This document shows, in pieces, positions 1-9,947 of a DNA stretch of 64,000 nucleotides. Both the position numbers and the translations under genes were made by a program. The notes under the pieces were generated by a model that did not search any database, was not told the DNA's origin, and saw only the letters and a program-made list of their open reading frames with translations. The DNA is from Pseudoclavibacter chungangensis (GTDB taxonomy: Bacteria; Actinomycetota; Actinomycetes; Actinomycetales; Microbacteriaceae): NCBI RefSeq assembly GCF_013410545.1, contig NZ_JACCFV010000001.1:1798001-1862000 (forward strand). Direction: 5' to 3'. Position 1 is the stretch's first letter, and each line of letters starts with the position of its first letter.

Positions 1-458
1 TCATGTGCAGCCTGTCAGGATCGTGTGTGGTCGGTGGATACGTGCGCGTGGGGCGGCGTGGGCGGTCGTCGCGCGTCCGCGGGGCGATGTTGCGGTCGGA
101 GTGACGGTTCGGTCGGAGCGAAGATGCGGTCGGAGTGACGGTTCGGTCGGAGCGATGATGCGGTCGGTGTGACGGTTCGGTCGGAGTGACGGTTCGGTCG
201 GAGTGACGGTTCGGTCGGAGCGATGATGCGGTCGGTGTGACGGTTCGGTCGGTACGTGGCTGTTTCGGGTGCGGTCGGTACGTGGCTGTTTCGGGTGCGG
301 TCGGTACGTGGCTGTTTCGGGTGCGGTCGGTACGTGGCTGTGCCGGGTGCGGTCGGTACGTGGCTGTGCCGGGTGCGGTCGGTGCGCGCCTGTGTCGCGT
401 GCGGTCGGCGTTCTGCGCTGCTTGTCCGGGCGGCGTGGCGGGTGCGGTCGGGCGCTCG
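1..458. repeat. Two adjacent minisatellite-like arrays (17-bp and 26-bp periods)
   Basis: No gene is supported here. From about 95 to 255 the DNA repeats with a 17-bp period, alternating units built on GTGACGGTTCGGTCGGA and a GCGATGATGCGGTCGGT variant. From 246 to about 401 it changes to a 26-bp period, with units starting at 246, 272, 298, 324, 350 and 376 and sharing the core CGGTCGGTACGTGGCTG. Later copies carry substitutions. Open frames cross the array on both strands but give only Arg/Thr/Pro-rich repeats. It lies just 3' of the HAD gene that ends at 459. Confidence 0.85.
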
Positions 459-1217
459 TCAGTCGAGGAGTTCGCCGAGATCGGTGACGACGAGGTGCGC
501 GCCCGCATCGAGGAGCGCCTGGGCGCCCGTGCCGCGATCGACGCCGATGACGAGTCCGAATCCTCCGGCGACGGCGGACGCGACGCCGGAGAGGGCGTCC
601 TCGACGGCGGCGCTCCGCGCGGGTTCGACGTGGAGCCGTTCGGCTCCGGCGAGGAACACGTCGGGGGCGGGCTTGGAGGGCAGGCCCTCGATCTCGGCGA
701 CGACGCCGTCGACGACGACGGGGAAGCGTTCGCTCAGCCCCGCGACGCGCAGGACGCGTTCGGCGTTCTTCGAGCTCGACACGACGGCGACGGGCACGTC
801 GCGGCGCGCGAGTTCGTCGAGGAGCCGAACCGAGCCGGGGTACGCCTCGATGCCCTCTTCCAGGAGACGTTCGAAGAGGACGTTCTTGCGGTTGCCGATG
901 CCGCAAACGGTCTCGGCGCTCGGCGGGTCGCCGGGTTCGCCCCACGGCAGTTCGACGCCGCGATCGGCGAGGAGTGCGGCGACGCCGTCGTAGCGCTTCT
1001 TGCCGTCGACGTGGTCGAAGTAGTCGCGGTCGGTGTAGGGCGATTCGATGCCGCGCGCCGCGAATTCGTCGTCGAAGAGGCGCTGCCAGGCGCGCATGTG
1101 CACCTCGGCGGTCGGGGTGAGGACGCCGTCGAGGTCGAACAGCACCCCCTGCGCGGCGAACAGGTCGGCGGGTGCGCCGTCGGGGCGGTCGCGCGTGGCG
1201 TGGACGGGTTCGGTCAC
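459..1217 (-). CDS. HAD-superfamily hydrolase, beta-phosphoglucomutase-like
   Basis: Probable 252-aa cytoplasmic HAD phosphatase/phosphomutase. Motif I is GVLFDLDGVLTPT near the N-terminus, motif II is the VVSSSKN segment, the motif III lysine is in LPSKPAPDVF, and the acidic motif IV is AAVEDALSGV. This layout, with a helical cap between motifs I and II, is typical of beta-phosphoglucomutase-type enzymes. The GTG start at 1217 is chosen because AGGAGG sits 4 nt upstream; an in-frame ATG 19 codons earlier would add a Pro/Gly-rich stretch. In many actinobacteria such genes accompany GH65 disaccharide phosphorylases, which would make beta-glucose-1-phosphate from trehalose or maltose. A trehalose-type transporter lies 4.4 kb away on the other strand. 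Any GH65 partner would be outside the window, so the substrate is inference. Confidence 0.8.
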   Translation of the reverse strand: MTEPVHATRDRPDGAPADLFAAQGVLFDLDGVLTPTAEVHMRAWQRLFDDEFAARGIESPYTDRDYFDHVDGKKRYDGVAALLADRGVELPWGEPGDPPSAETVCGIGNRKNVLFERLLEEGIEAYPGSVRLLDELARRDVPVAVVSSSKNAERVLRVAGLSERFPVVVDGVVAEIEGLPSKPAPDVFLAGAERLHVEPARSAAVEDALSGVASAVAGGFGLVIGVDRGTGAQALLDAGAHLVVTDLGELLD

Positions 1218-1524
1218 GGGTCCTCCTGGCGGTTCGAGGAGCGACGACGGAGGCCGGTGTCGACCCCCGCCCACGCGGGCGGGTTCGGTGCTTCGAGTAT
1301 CGCACCCGGGCGGTGCCGGGTCGCGAGCCGGAGCCGAGTGACGCGCCCGTCGGAACGAGCGGCGAAACGAGATCCGACGCGTTCGATGCTAGCCGCACCG
1401 AACCTCGACGCGACACCGACGACCGCCGGGGTACCGGGATTGCGAGGAGCAGCGACGCTGCTGTCGGTACAGACACCACCAGCGACACCGAAACGACCCA
1501 AGGCACAGACACTGTTCACCGGCT

Positions 1525-2177
1525 CGGACCGGCTCGGCTCCGCTCGGACTGGCTCGACGCGGCCCAGCTCGGCCTGACTCGGCTCGACCCAGCTCGAATT
1601 GGCTCGACTCGGCGCCGCTCGACTCGGCTCGACTCGACGCGCCCCGGCCCGACTCGGCGCGACGAGATGCGGCGCGACCCGGCTCACACTGACTCGACTC
1701 GACTCGACCCATCTCAGACTGACTCGACTCGACGCGACGCGACGCGGCCCGACTCAGCTCGACCCGATGCGGCGCAACCCAGCTCAGAATGGCACGGCTC
1801 GGCTCAGCTCAGCTCAGCTCGACTCGACTCGACTCGACTCGACTCGACTCGACTCGACTCGACGCGGCCCGGCCCGGCCCGACCCGGCTCAACTCGATCC
1901 AGCTCAGATGGCTCGACTCGGCGCAGCCCGGCCCGGCTCGACTCGACCCGGCCCAACTCGATGCGGCGCGATCCAGCTCAGAGTGGCTCGACTTGGCACC
2001 GCCCGGCCCGGCTCGGCTCGATGCGGCGCGACCCAGCTCTGACTCGACGCGACGCGACGCGACGCGACGCGGCCCGGCTCGGCCCGGCTCAACTCGATGC
2101 GGCGCGACCCAGCTCAGAGTGGCTCGACTCGGCGCGGCGCGGCTCGGCGCGGCTCGGCTCGGCTCGGCGCGATCAGA
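1525..2177. repeat. Degenerate (CTCGA)n pentanucleotide satellite, about 650 bp
   Basis: The stretch is built almost wholly from 5-bp units of CTCGA and relatives (CTCGG, CCCGG, GCGCG, CTCAG). It has a perfect run of about ten CTCGA units around 1812-1862. Open frames through it encode only Arg/Ser/Thr/Asp-rich repeats and are rejected as genes. It begins between the HAD gene and the first DUF222-HNH gene and abuts the stop codon of the latter. The DNA between the HAD start (1217) and 1525 shows no gene or clear signal. Confidence 0.9.
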
Positions 2178-3878
2178 TCAGAACGGCGGTGGATCGAATC
2201 CTCCATCGGCGTCGCTAGGGACCGTGGCGGTTCTCCTCGGCCGGTGTCCGCGAGGGCCGGCTCGGCGCTCGGCGTTCATATGCCCAACCGTGGACGACTC
2301 GAGCTCGGGGTCGAACTCGAACTCGGCTTCCATGCTCGTTCGCGGACGCTCGGTGACCGGTCGAATGGTGGGCGCGACCGCGTATTCGGAGGTATCGAGC
2401 GCACGAACCAGCCCCGCCGGGGCGGCTTGGGTGTCGCCTGTTCCGGGTGGGCTGTCGAGATCGTCGTCATGGTAGGCCCATGAGGGTCTGAACCTGGGCC
2501 CGACAGGGATGGGTCGGTCGGAGTAGTGATCGCCGTTCGGTGAGAACCACACCAGCCGTCCCGGCTCCCGCTGTTCCACTCGCCAGCGCGTGGCGTGTTT
2601 GAAGGTGTGGTGCCTGCGGCACAGGTGCGCCATGTTCCCCAGCGAGGACGTGCCGCCGTCGGTGACCGCGATCGTGTGGTCGATATCGCACCGCCTGGCG
2701 GGGCGCGTGCAGCCGGGGAAGCGGCAGTGCCCGTCCCGCACGCGGAGGAACTCGCGCTGTGCCGTGGTCGGGAAGCGCGTGTCGCTCTCGCGAGCGACGC
2801 CCGTGATCGGATCGGTCAGTACGCGCAGGAACGACGGTGCACGCGAGGCGAGTTCCCGCGCCTGTTCCACCGGAACCGGCACCACCCCGTCGAGCAGCGC
2901 TGGATCGTCGCCACCATCGAGGAGCGACAGCACGGGCACGGTGATCGCCACGCGGGCGTTGATCCCGCCAGCCGCGCCGTGCGGCGACCCGCACCCATCG
3001 GCGGGGTCGCTGGTGAGGACGAGTTCGCACAGCAGGTCCGCGCGGATCTGATCATGCGTCCGGGGCTCATCCGGACCCGCGAGCGCTTTGGCCTGCTCGG
3101 TCAACCGGTCGAGCATCGCCGCACCGAGGAGGGTGGGGACGAGTGCTTCGAGTCGGCTCATGCCGTCGTCCTCGTGCACGACCCGCACCCCACGCTGCTC
3201 CCGAGCGACCTTGTGCCGCTCGTCGAGACTCTCCCGCATGAGCGTCTGCGCAGCCCGCCGCGCGCGAGCCCGCAACCTGGCGGGCGTCTCCCGCGAGGCC
3301 CCGTCCACCACCGCACGCTCGTACGCTTTGCGCGCCTCGTCATCGGGCAAGCGTCGTCCTTCCGCGAGGATCACGCGCACGTGCGCGAGCGAGAGGTACC
3401 CGTCCCGGAACATTCCTTCCGTGACGGGGAACGCGTCGCGCAGCATGAGGCTCTCACCGAGCTCCCGCGACACGACCGGCTCTGACCGGCTGGTCGCGAG
3501 CGCGAGCTCGGCGGTGCGCTCACGCATCGCCGTCACCACCGCATCATCACTCCCGGGATGCTCTTCCCGAGCACTGGCGAGGGTCGCTTCGTGGATGAAC
3601 GCGAGCAGCTCCGCGCGGCGCGCTTCGGCTTTCGCGATGAGCTTGTCCTCGGCACGGATCGCGTCCAGCGCCAGGTCGAAGGCTTCGTCGTGGGCACCGA
3701 TGCCATCGAGGTGCTGCAGACGCATCATGAACGCAACGTGCGGCGCGACCGTCGCCTGACCACGAGGCCGAGAGCGCGCGTCACCACCAGCCGACGGGCG
3801 CGCGTCACCACCGACCGCCGGACGCGAGGCCGCGTCCGGGGCCGGTGCGGCAGTGCCGTCGGGCTCGTGATCGTTCAT
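2178..3878 (-). CDS. DUF222 domain HNH endonuclease (13E12 repeat family), copy 1
   Basis: Predicted 566-aa protein with an N-terminal Pro/Ala/Gly-rich segment containing PSAGGDAR-type repeats, a central helical DUF222 region and a C-terminal HNH nuclease fold at about residues 385-440. The HNH motif shows CRFPGC, the DIDH metal-binding segment, a downstream Asn, and HLCRRHHTFKH. This is the family of the repetitive 13E12 proteins of Mycobacterium; their biological role is unsettled, and DNA cleavage is inferred from the HNH motif. The protein ends in GGFDPPPF. The ATG at 3878 is chosen because it overlaps the TGA of a short upstream frame (ATGA); an in-frame ATG at 3884 is possible. A second copy at 52.9-54.8 kb is nearly identical through the core. 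Confidence 0.88.
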   Translation of the reverse strand: MNDHEPDGTAAPAPDAASRPAVGGDARPSAGGDARSRPRGQATVAPHVAFMMRLQHLDGIGAHDEAFDLALDAIRAEDKLIAKAEARRAELLAFIHEATLASAREEHPGSDDAVVTAMRERTAELALATSRSEPVVSRELGESLMLRDAFPVTEGMFRDGYLSLAHVRVILAEGRRLPDDEARKAYERAVVDGASRETPARLRARARRAAQTLMRESLDERHKVAREQRGVRVVHEDDGMSRLEALVPTLLGAAMLDRLTEQAKALAGPDEPRTHDQIRADLLCELVLTSDPADGCGSPHGAAGGINARVAITVPVLSLLDGGDDPALLDGVVPVPVEQARELASRAPSFLRVLTDPITGVARESDTRFPTTAQREFLRVRDGHCRFPGCTRPARRCDIDHTIAVTDGGTSSLGNMAHLCRRHHTFKHATRWRVEQREPGRLVWFSPNGDHYSDRPIPVGPRFRPSWAYHDDDLDSPPGTGDTQAAPAGLVRALDTSEYAVAPTIRPVTERPRTSMEAEFEFDPELESSTVGHMNAERRAGPRGHRPRRTATVPSDADGGFDPPPF

Positions 3879-4081
3879 ACCCATACCCCATCACCACCCT
3901 CGGACAATCCGACCCGGCCCAGGAACGGAGCCGGAAACGACAACGGGAACAGCGACACCGTCGAACCGGGCAGGCACGACCGCGAGAGCCCGCGACAGCG
4001 CGCGTCACAGCCGGCCGTCAGACGCGCGGTCGCGTCCGGGGCCGGTGCGGCGGTGGTGCCGTCGGGCTCGTGATCGTTCAT
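3875..4081 (-). other. Coupled leader ORF that copies the DUF222-HNH N-terminus
   Basis: A 68-codon frame starts with the same MNDHEPDGT residues as the HNH gene, continues in unrelated sequence and ends in SEGGDGVWV. Its TGA overlaps the ATG of the real gene as ATGA. It is the proximal unit of the tandem array described for 3876-4960. It may only be a recombination by-product that happens to be translated, or it may couple ribosome entry to the nuclease gene. No domain is visible. Confidence 0.45.
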
Positions 4082-4960
4082 ACCCACACCCCATCACCAC
4101 CCTCGGACAATCCGACCCGGTCACGGAACGGACACCGGAACGAAATCGTGAACGGTGTTCGGGAAAACCCTCGAACGCTGAAAGGCCCGACGACGAACTC
4201 CTGCGCGATGGCGCGCATCCCCGGCGCCCATCAGATGCGGGGCAGCATCCGGGACCGGGTCGGTGGCGCCGTCGAGCTCGTGATCGTTCATACCCACACC
4301 CCATCACCGCCCTCGGACAATCCGACCCGTCCCAGGGGCGGTAACTGGGATGGGATCGGAATCCGGGACGGGAGAACACTCGAACGCTGAAAGGCCCGAC
4401 GACGAACTCCTGCACGACGGCGCGCATCACCGGCGCCCATCAGATGCGGGGCAGCATCCGGGACCGGGTCGGTGGCGCCGTCGAGCTCGTGATCGTTCAT
4501 ACCCACACCCCATCACCGCCCTCGGACAATCCGACCCGTCCCAGGGGCGGTAACTGGGATGGGATCGGAATCCGGGACGGGAAAACCCTCGAACGCTGAA
4601 AGGCCCGACGACGAACTCCTGCACGACGGCGCGCATCACCGGCGCCCACCGGATGCGGGGCGGTATCCGGGGCCGGGTCGGTGGCGCCGTTGGACTCGCG
4701 ATCGTTCATGCCCACACCCCATCACCACCCTCGGACAATCCCATCCTGCCCAGGAGCGGCAACTGGCCCGGGAGCGGCAACTGGGATGAGATCGGAATCC
4801 GGGACGGGAGAACACTCGAACGCTGATAGGCCCGACGACGAACTCCTGCACGACGGCGCGCATCACCGGCACCCACCGGATGCGGGGCGGTATCCGGGGC
4901 CGGGTCGATGGTGCCATTGGACTCGCGATCGTTCATACCCACACCCCATCACCACCCCCG
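3876..4960 (-). repeat. Tandem array of DUF222-HNH 5'-end/leader units
   Basis: On the minus strand the start codon plus first codons of the HNH gene recur at 3878, 4081, 4291, 4500, 4709 and 4936, giving unit lengths of 203, 210, 209, 209 and 227 bp. Units 4291-4709 are almost identical to one another. Each unit contains the start, about 60 further codons and a leader with the ACCCCATCACC segment (plus strand). The ORFs starting at 4936, 4709 and 4500 each end in a TGA overlapping the next unit's ATG. The unit at 4291 stops early, near 4119. The unit at 4081 couples to the full gene. The repeated DNA therefore includes the translation start region of the nuclease gene. Confidence 0.92.
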
Positions 4961-5222
4961 GACACTCCGACCCGCCGTGGGCTGGAACGGTCGCTTTCTC
5001 CGGCTGCCGCAACTCGGGCGGATCGCCACTGGGCACGCCGCCGTCGGCCGTCGAACACGCGGGGTGCCCAAGGCGGCGGCAGCATCGATCTCACGAAGAT
5101 CCAAACACTCACACTGTCAGTCCCGACGACCACTTCTATCGCTCACCGACACAGAGCACTCGGGCAGTGAGCGAATCCAATTGCTGCTGAGCGGGAACCG
5201 CAATGGCATCGTCAAGTCGTGA

Positions 5223-5281
5223 AAGAAAGCCGGGTTGTTGCTACCGGGCCCGCGGCCCGGTAGCAACAACCCGGCTTTCTT
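5223..5281. repeat. Perfect 28-bp-arm palindrome (hairpin), copy 1
   Basis: The arms are 28 bp with a 3-nt CGC spacer. The left arm begins AAGAAAGCCGGGTTGTTGCT and the right arm is its exact complement, ending CTTTCTT on the plus strand. Nearly the same element is at 55578-55636, where one pair is mismatched, and both copies lie beyond the DUF222 leader array. It could act as a bidirectional terminator or be a mobile palindromic repeat. The 4960-5222 stretch before it holds no recognised gene. Confidence 0.9.
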
Positions 5282-5328
5282 CGGAGACGGTCAGCCCCAG
5301 ACGGCCAGTCCCGAACCGAGGGAGTGAG

Positions 5329-5430
5329 CGGGGAACGACGAACGGGGAACGGCGAGCGGCGAGCGGCGAGCGGGGAACGGGTAACGACGAGTGAGGAGCG
5401 GGGAACGGTGGACGGCGAACGGGGCACGAC
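5329..5430. repeat. Heptanucleotide repeat array
   Basis: The sequence runs in 7-bp steps of the type AACGGCG, AGCGGCG, AGCGGGG and AACGGGT for about 100 bp upstream of the ABC transporter operon. No coding function is likely. The rest of 5282-5587 shows no gene; a sugC start upstream of 5588 would only add translated repeat. Confidence 0.75.
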
Positions 5431-5587
5431 ACGCCACGCACGTCCCCCGCCCGCTGTCGGCTCCCTCGCGATGCCGCCTGGGTATCCGGTGATGCAACTT
5501 CCGGTTCGTCGGAGTACGGTGCGCACGAGTCAGCTCCACGTTCCACGCATCGTCCGGCGCACCCCGCCGGGGAAGGGCGAAGACGTC

Positions 5588-6649
<1,062 letters not shown>

Positions 6650-6716
6650 CGATGCGACGACCGCACGCCGCCGGGCCCCGCACGCCACGAACCGCGAACC
6701 CGCTCGGGAGGGGGCG

Positions 6717-7967
6717 ATGATGAGGAGCACGAAGCGCATCGCCGTCCTCGCACTCGTGGCCGCGGTCGCGCTCACGGGCTGCGCCGGACGTTCGGCGAGC
6801 GACGTCGACACGACGGCACGCGGCCCGATCACGATGGCGATGGGGTCGAACGACGCGGGCAAGCTCGCGCCCGTCATCGAGGCGTGGAACGCGGCCCACC
6901 CCGACGAGACCGTCACGATGTTCGAGCTCCCGAAGGACGCCGATCCCGCGCGCGACACGCTCGTGCAGTCCCTGCAGGCGCGCTCGGGCGACTACGACGT
7001 CATGGCGCTCGACGTCGTCTGGACGGGCGAGTTCGCGGCGCACCGGTGGATCCTGCCCCTCGAGGGCGACCTCGCGATCGACACCTCGGGGCTCCTGCCC
7101 GCGACCGTCGACAGCGCCACCTACCGCGAGACCCTGTACGCGGCGCCCATGAACACGAACGCGCAATTGCTGTTCTACCGCACCGATCTCGTCCCCACGG
7201 CGCCCGCCACCTGGCAGGACCTGCTCGCGAGCTGCCCCACCGCCCGCGCGGCCGACGTGGATTGCCTCGACCTGCAGTTGAAGAGCTACGAGGGCATCAC
7301 CGTCCAGGCGACACAGGCGATCAACTCGTGGGGCGGTTCGGCGGTCGGCCCCGACGGATTGACCCCCACCGTCACGACGCCGCAGGCGACCGCCGCGATC
7401 CAGGCCGTCACCGACGCGTACGCCGACGGCGACATCGCCGGACGCTCGAGCGGTTTCACGGAGGAGGAGACGAACCTCGCGTTCCTCGCGGGCGAGACGA
7501 TGTACGCGTACAACTGGCCGTACATGTTCGACACGGCGAAGACCGAACCCACGTCGACCGTCGGCGACGACTTCGCGGTCGCCCCGATCGTCGGCCCCGA
7601 CGGGGTCGGCGCGTCGACGCTCGGCGGGTACAACAACGCGATCAACGCGTACTCGGAGTACCCGGCCACGGCACGCGACTTCGTCGCGTTCGTCCAGAAC
7701 GAGGACAACCAGCGTGCGTTCGCCGACCAGTCCTTCCCACCCGTCCTCGCATCCGTCTACGACGACCCCGAACTCGTCGCGCAGTACCCCTACCTGCCCG
7801 TGCTGAAGGATGCGCTCGAGCACGCCCAGCCGCGCCCGGTCACACCGTTCTACTCGGGTGTCTCGAAGGCCATCCAGGACAACGCGTACGCCGCGATCAC
7901 GGGAGCGAGACCCGTCGACCAGGCGCTCGCCGACATGCAGGCGGCCATGACCGCGGCCGCGAGCTGA
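6717..7967 (+). CDS. lpqY: LpqY-like sugar-binding lipoprotein of ABC importer
   Basis: 416-aa extracellular solute-binding protein. MMRSTKRIAVLALV and then ALTGC form a lipoprotein signal with the lipidated Cys near residue 22. The segment DVMALDVVWTGEFA, followed by WILPLEG and YAAPMNTNAQLLFYRTDL, closely resembles mycobacterial LpqY, the trehalose receptor of LpqY-SugABC; YNWPYMF and QPRPVTPFYSGVSKAIQ are further family-like segments. The ATG pair at 6717/6720 follows a GGGAGGGGG ribosome site. It lies 67 bp after the ATPase gene and 73 bp before the first permease, so one operon is likely. Trehalose is the best guess; another alpha-glucoside is possible. Confidence 0.85.
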   Translation: MMRSTKRIAVLALVAAVALTGCAGRSASDVDTTARGPITMAMGSNDAGKLAPVIEAWNAAHPDETVTMFELPKDADPARDTLVQSLQARSGDYDVMALDVVWTGEFAAHRWILPLEGDLAIDTSGLLPATVDSATYRETLYAAPMNTNAQLLFYRTDLVPTAPATWQDLLASCPTARAADVDCLDLQLKSYEGITVQATQAINSWGGSAVGPDGLTPTVTTPQATAAIQAVTDAYADGDIAGRSSGFTEEETNLAFLAGETMYAYNWPYMFDTAKTEPTSTVGDDFAVAPIVGPDGVGASTLGGYNNAINAYSEYPATARDFVAFVQNEDNQRAFADQSFPPVLASVYDDPELVAQYPYLPVLKDALEHAQPRPVTPFYSGVSKAIQDNAYAAITGARPVDQALADMQAAMTAAAS

Positions 7968-8040
7968 TCACCATCGCGGACGCCACGCGTCCGCCCGACC
8001 CGATCCGAACCCCGATCCGAACACAGCGAGGTGATTCGAC

Positions 8041-9060
8041 ATGACGCAGGCGCCGAGCGAGACCGAGGCCGTCGTCCTGACGACCGGCACGCCCGACCGG
8101 CGGCGCCGCGACGACGGTCGATGGGCGTGGGCGCTCATCGCCCCGACCCTGCTCATCCTCGCGATCGTCATCGGGTACCCGATCGTGCAGGCGGTGCGCC
8201 TCGCGTTCCAGGCGGACGAACAGCTCGACCCGGCGACGGGATTCTTCGAGGAGGGCGGCTTCGCGGGCGGCTCGAACTTCGTCCACTGGCTGATGCAGGA
8301 CTGCGGTGGCGGCGCGGGAAGTTGTCCACCGGGCACGCTCGGCTCGGAGTTCTGGTCCGCCATCGGTGTCACGTTCTTCTTCACGATCGTGACCGTGACG
8401 CTCGAGGTCGCCCTCGGATTCTGGTTCGCGACGATCATGGGCAAGAACCTCTGGGGCCGGTCCGTCATCAGGGCGAGCGTGCTCGTGCCGTGGGCGATCC
8501 CCACCGCCGTGACCGCGAAGCTCTGGTACTTCATGTTCGCCGACAACGGCATCGTGAACAGCGTCCTCGGGCAGCAGATCCCGTGGATGACCGGCGTCTG
8601 GGAGTCACGCTTCGCGGTGATCGTGGCCGATGTGTGGAAGACGACACCGTTCGTCGCGCTCCTCATCCTCGCGGGCCTGCAGATGATCCCGAAGGACGTC
8701 TACGAGGCCGCCCGCATGGACGGTGCGTCGCGCTGGCAGCAGTTCACGCGCATCACGCTGCCCCTCGTGCGACCGGCGCTCATGGTCGCGATCCTCTTCC
8801 GCGTCCTCGACGCGCTGCGCATGTACGACCTGCCCGCGATCATGCAGGGCGCGTCGGGCGGTTCGCCCACGACGACGATGTCGATCCTCGTCACGGCCGA
8901 TATGCGGCAGGGCAACTTCAACAGCGCCTCGGCGCTCTCGACGCTCGTGTTCCTCGTCATCTTCCTCGTCGCGTTCGTGATGGTGAAGTTCCTCGGCGCG
9001 AACGCGGTCGATCAGACACGGGCCGGTGCACGTCCGGCGACGAAGGAGAAGACGTCATGA
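8041..9060 (+). CDS. sugA: ABC sugar transporter permease, MalF/SugA type
   Basis: 339-aa integral membrane permease. The first membrane helix (WALIAPTLLILAIVIGYPIV) is followed by a periplasmic loop with two Cys residues and then a cluster of helices. The cytoplasmic EAA loop that contacts the ATPase is visible as YEAARMDGASRWQQFTRITLPLVRP. The start follows AGGTG at a short distance. The stop codon overlaps the next permease start (ATGA at 9057-9060), so the two permeases are translationally coupled. They form the channel for the LpqY-like receptor. Confidence 0.88.
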   Translation: MTQAPSETEAVVLTTGTPDRRRRDDGRWAWALIAPTLLILAIVIGYPIVQAVRLAFQADEQLDPATGFFEEGGFAGGSNFVHWLMQDCGGGAGSCPPGTLGSEFWSAIGVTFFFTIVTVTLEVALGFWFATIMGKNLWGRSVIRASVLVPWAIPTAVTAKLWYFMFADNGIVNSVLGQQIPWMTGVWESRFAVIVADVWKTTPFVALLILAGLQMIPKDVYEAARMDGASRWQQFTRITLPLVRPALMVAILFRVLDALRMYDLPAIMQGASGGSPTTTMSILVTADMRQGNFNSASALSTLVFLVIFLVAFVMVKFLGANAVDQTRAGARPATKEKTS

Positions 9061-9947
9061 CCGCGACCTCGGCACGGAACGAGCGCGCGACGGTGCACCC
9101 GCCGCGACGGTACCGGTCGGAGAACGGTTGGGGCACGCGCCTCGGCGCCGTCGTCATCGTGCTGTTCTGTCTGCTGCCGTTCTACTGGATGGTCGTCGTC
9201 GCGTTCCGCGAGACGGCGCACACGTTCGACACGACCCCGTGGCCGACGTTCGTGACGCTCGACAACTTCACGGCTGCACTCTCCACGAGCGCGGGGAACG
9301 ACTTCCTCGCCGCCATCCGCAACAGCCTCCTCATCAGCCTCTGCACGACCCTCGTCGCGGTGCTGCTCGGGATCAGCGTCGCCTACGCCCTCGCGCGCCT
9401 CGAGTTCCGGGGCAAGAACGTCGTGACGGGCATCGTCCTCGGTGCGTCCATGTTCCCGGGTGTCGCGCTCGTGACGCCGCTGTTCCAACTGTTCAGTGCC
9501 CCTGAGGTGGGCTGGATCGGCACGTACCAGGCGCTCATCGTGCCGAACATCTCCTTCGCCCTGCCCCTCACGATCTACACGCTCACGTCGTTCCTCAACG
9601 ACATGCCGTGGGAGCTCGAGGAGGCCGCCCGCATGGACGGTGCGACGCGGGGCCAGGCGTTCCGGAAGGTCATCCTGCCGCTCGCCCTGCCCGCGGTGTT
9701 CACGACCGCGATCCTCGCGTTCATCGCGTCCTGGAACGAGTACCTGCTCGCGAGCCAGCTCTCGAACCGTCGGACCGAGCCCGTGACGGTCGCGATCGCC
9801 CGCTTCGCGGGCGACAACCCCTACATCCAGCCGTACGCGACGATCATGGCGGCGGGGACGCTCGTCACGATCCCGCTCGTCGTCGTCGTGCTCATCTTCC
9901 AGCGGCCCATCGTCGCGGGCCTCACGGCGGGCGGGGTGAAGAGCTGA
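9057..9947 (+). CDS. sugB: ABC sugar transporter permease, MalG/SugB type
   Basis: 296-aa permease, the second half of the channel. It has an N-terminal helix VIVLFCLLPFYWMVVVAF, several later hydrophobic segments and the EAA loop LEEAARMDGATRGQAFRKVILPL. The start overlaps the sugA stop by 4 bp, and its own stop overlaps the start of the small membrane protein gene by 1 bp. Function follows from the operon: import of a disaccharide, probably trehalose, driven by SugC. Confidence 0.88.
   Translation: MTATSARNERATVHPPRRYRSENGWGTRLGAVVIVLFCLLPFYWMVVVAFRETAHTFDTTPWPTFVTLDNFTAALSTSAGNDFLAAIRNSLLISLCTTLVAVLLGISVAYALARLEFRGKNVVTGIVLGASMFPGVALVTPLFQLFSAPEVGWIGTYQALIVPNISFALPLTIYTLTSFLNDMPWELEEAARMDGATRGQAFRKVILPLALPAVFTTAILAFIASWNEYLLASQLSNRRTEPVTVAIARFAGDNPYIQPYATIMAAGTLVTIPLVVVVLIFQRPIVAGLTAGGVKS

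Noticed and set aside
246-401. Possible CRISPR array (regular 26-bp repeats)
   Set aside because: Units are directly adjacent with no unique spacers and no cas genes are nearby; it is a simple tandem repeat.
1-1512. 503-codon open frame on the minus strand
   Set aside because: It runs antisense-frame over the HAD gene and through the 17/26-bp arrays, giving only Arg/Pro/Thr-rich sequence; the HAD gene in another frame has clear motifs.
1172-2218. 348-codon plus-strand frame across the CTCGA array
   Set aside because: Translation of a pentanucleotide repeat; no domain, no ribosome site, and overlaps the ends of real genes.
2178-3878. LexA box upstream of the DUF222-HNH genes, as reported for mycobacterial 13E12 genes
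   Set aside because: I looked in the leaders of both copies for GAAC-N4-GTTC type sites and found none.
4005-4430. 141-codon frame within the leader array as a separate gene
   Set aside because: It arises because the array unit is open in several frames; no domain and no independent start signal.
5223-5281. Palindrome as a phage or integron attachment site
   Set aside because: No integrase or cassette structure is near either copy; a terminator or palindromic repeat is simpler.
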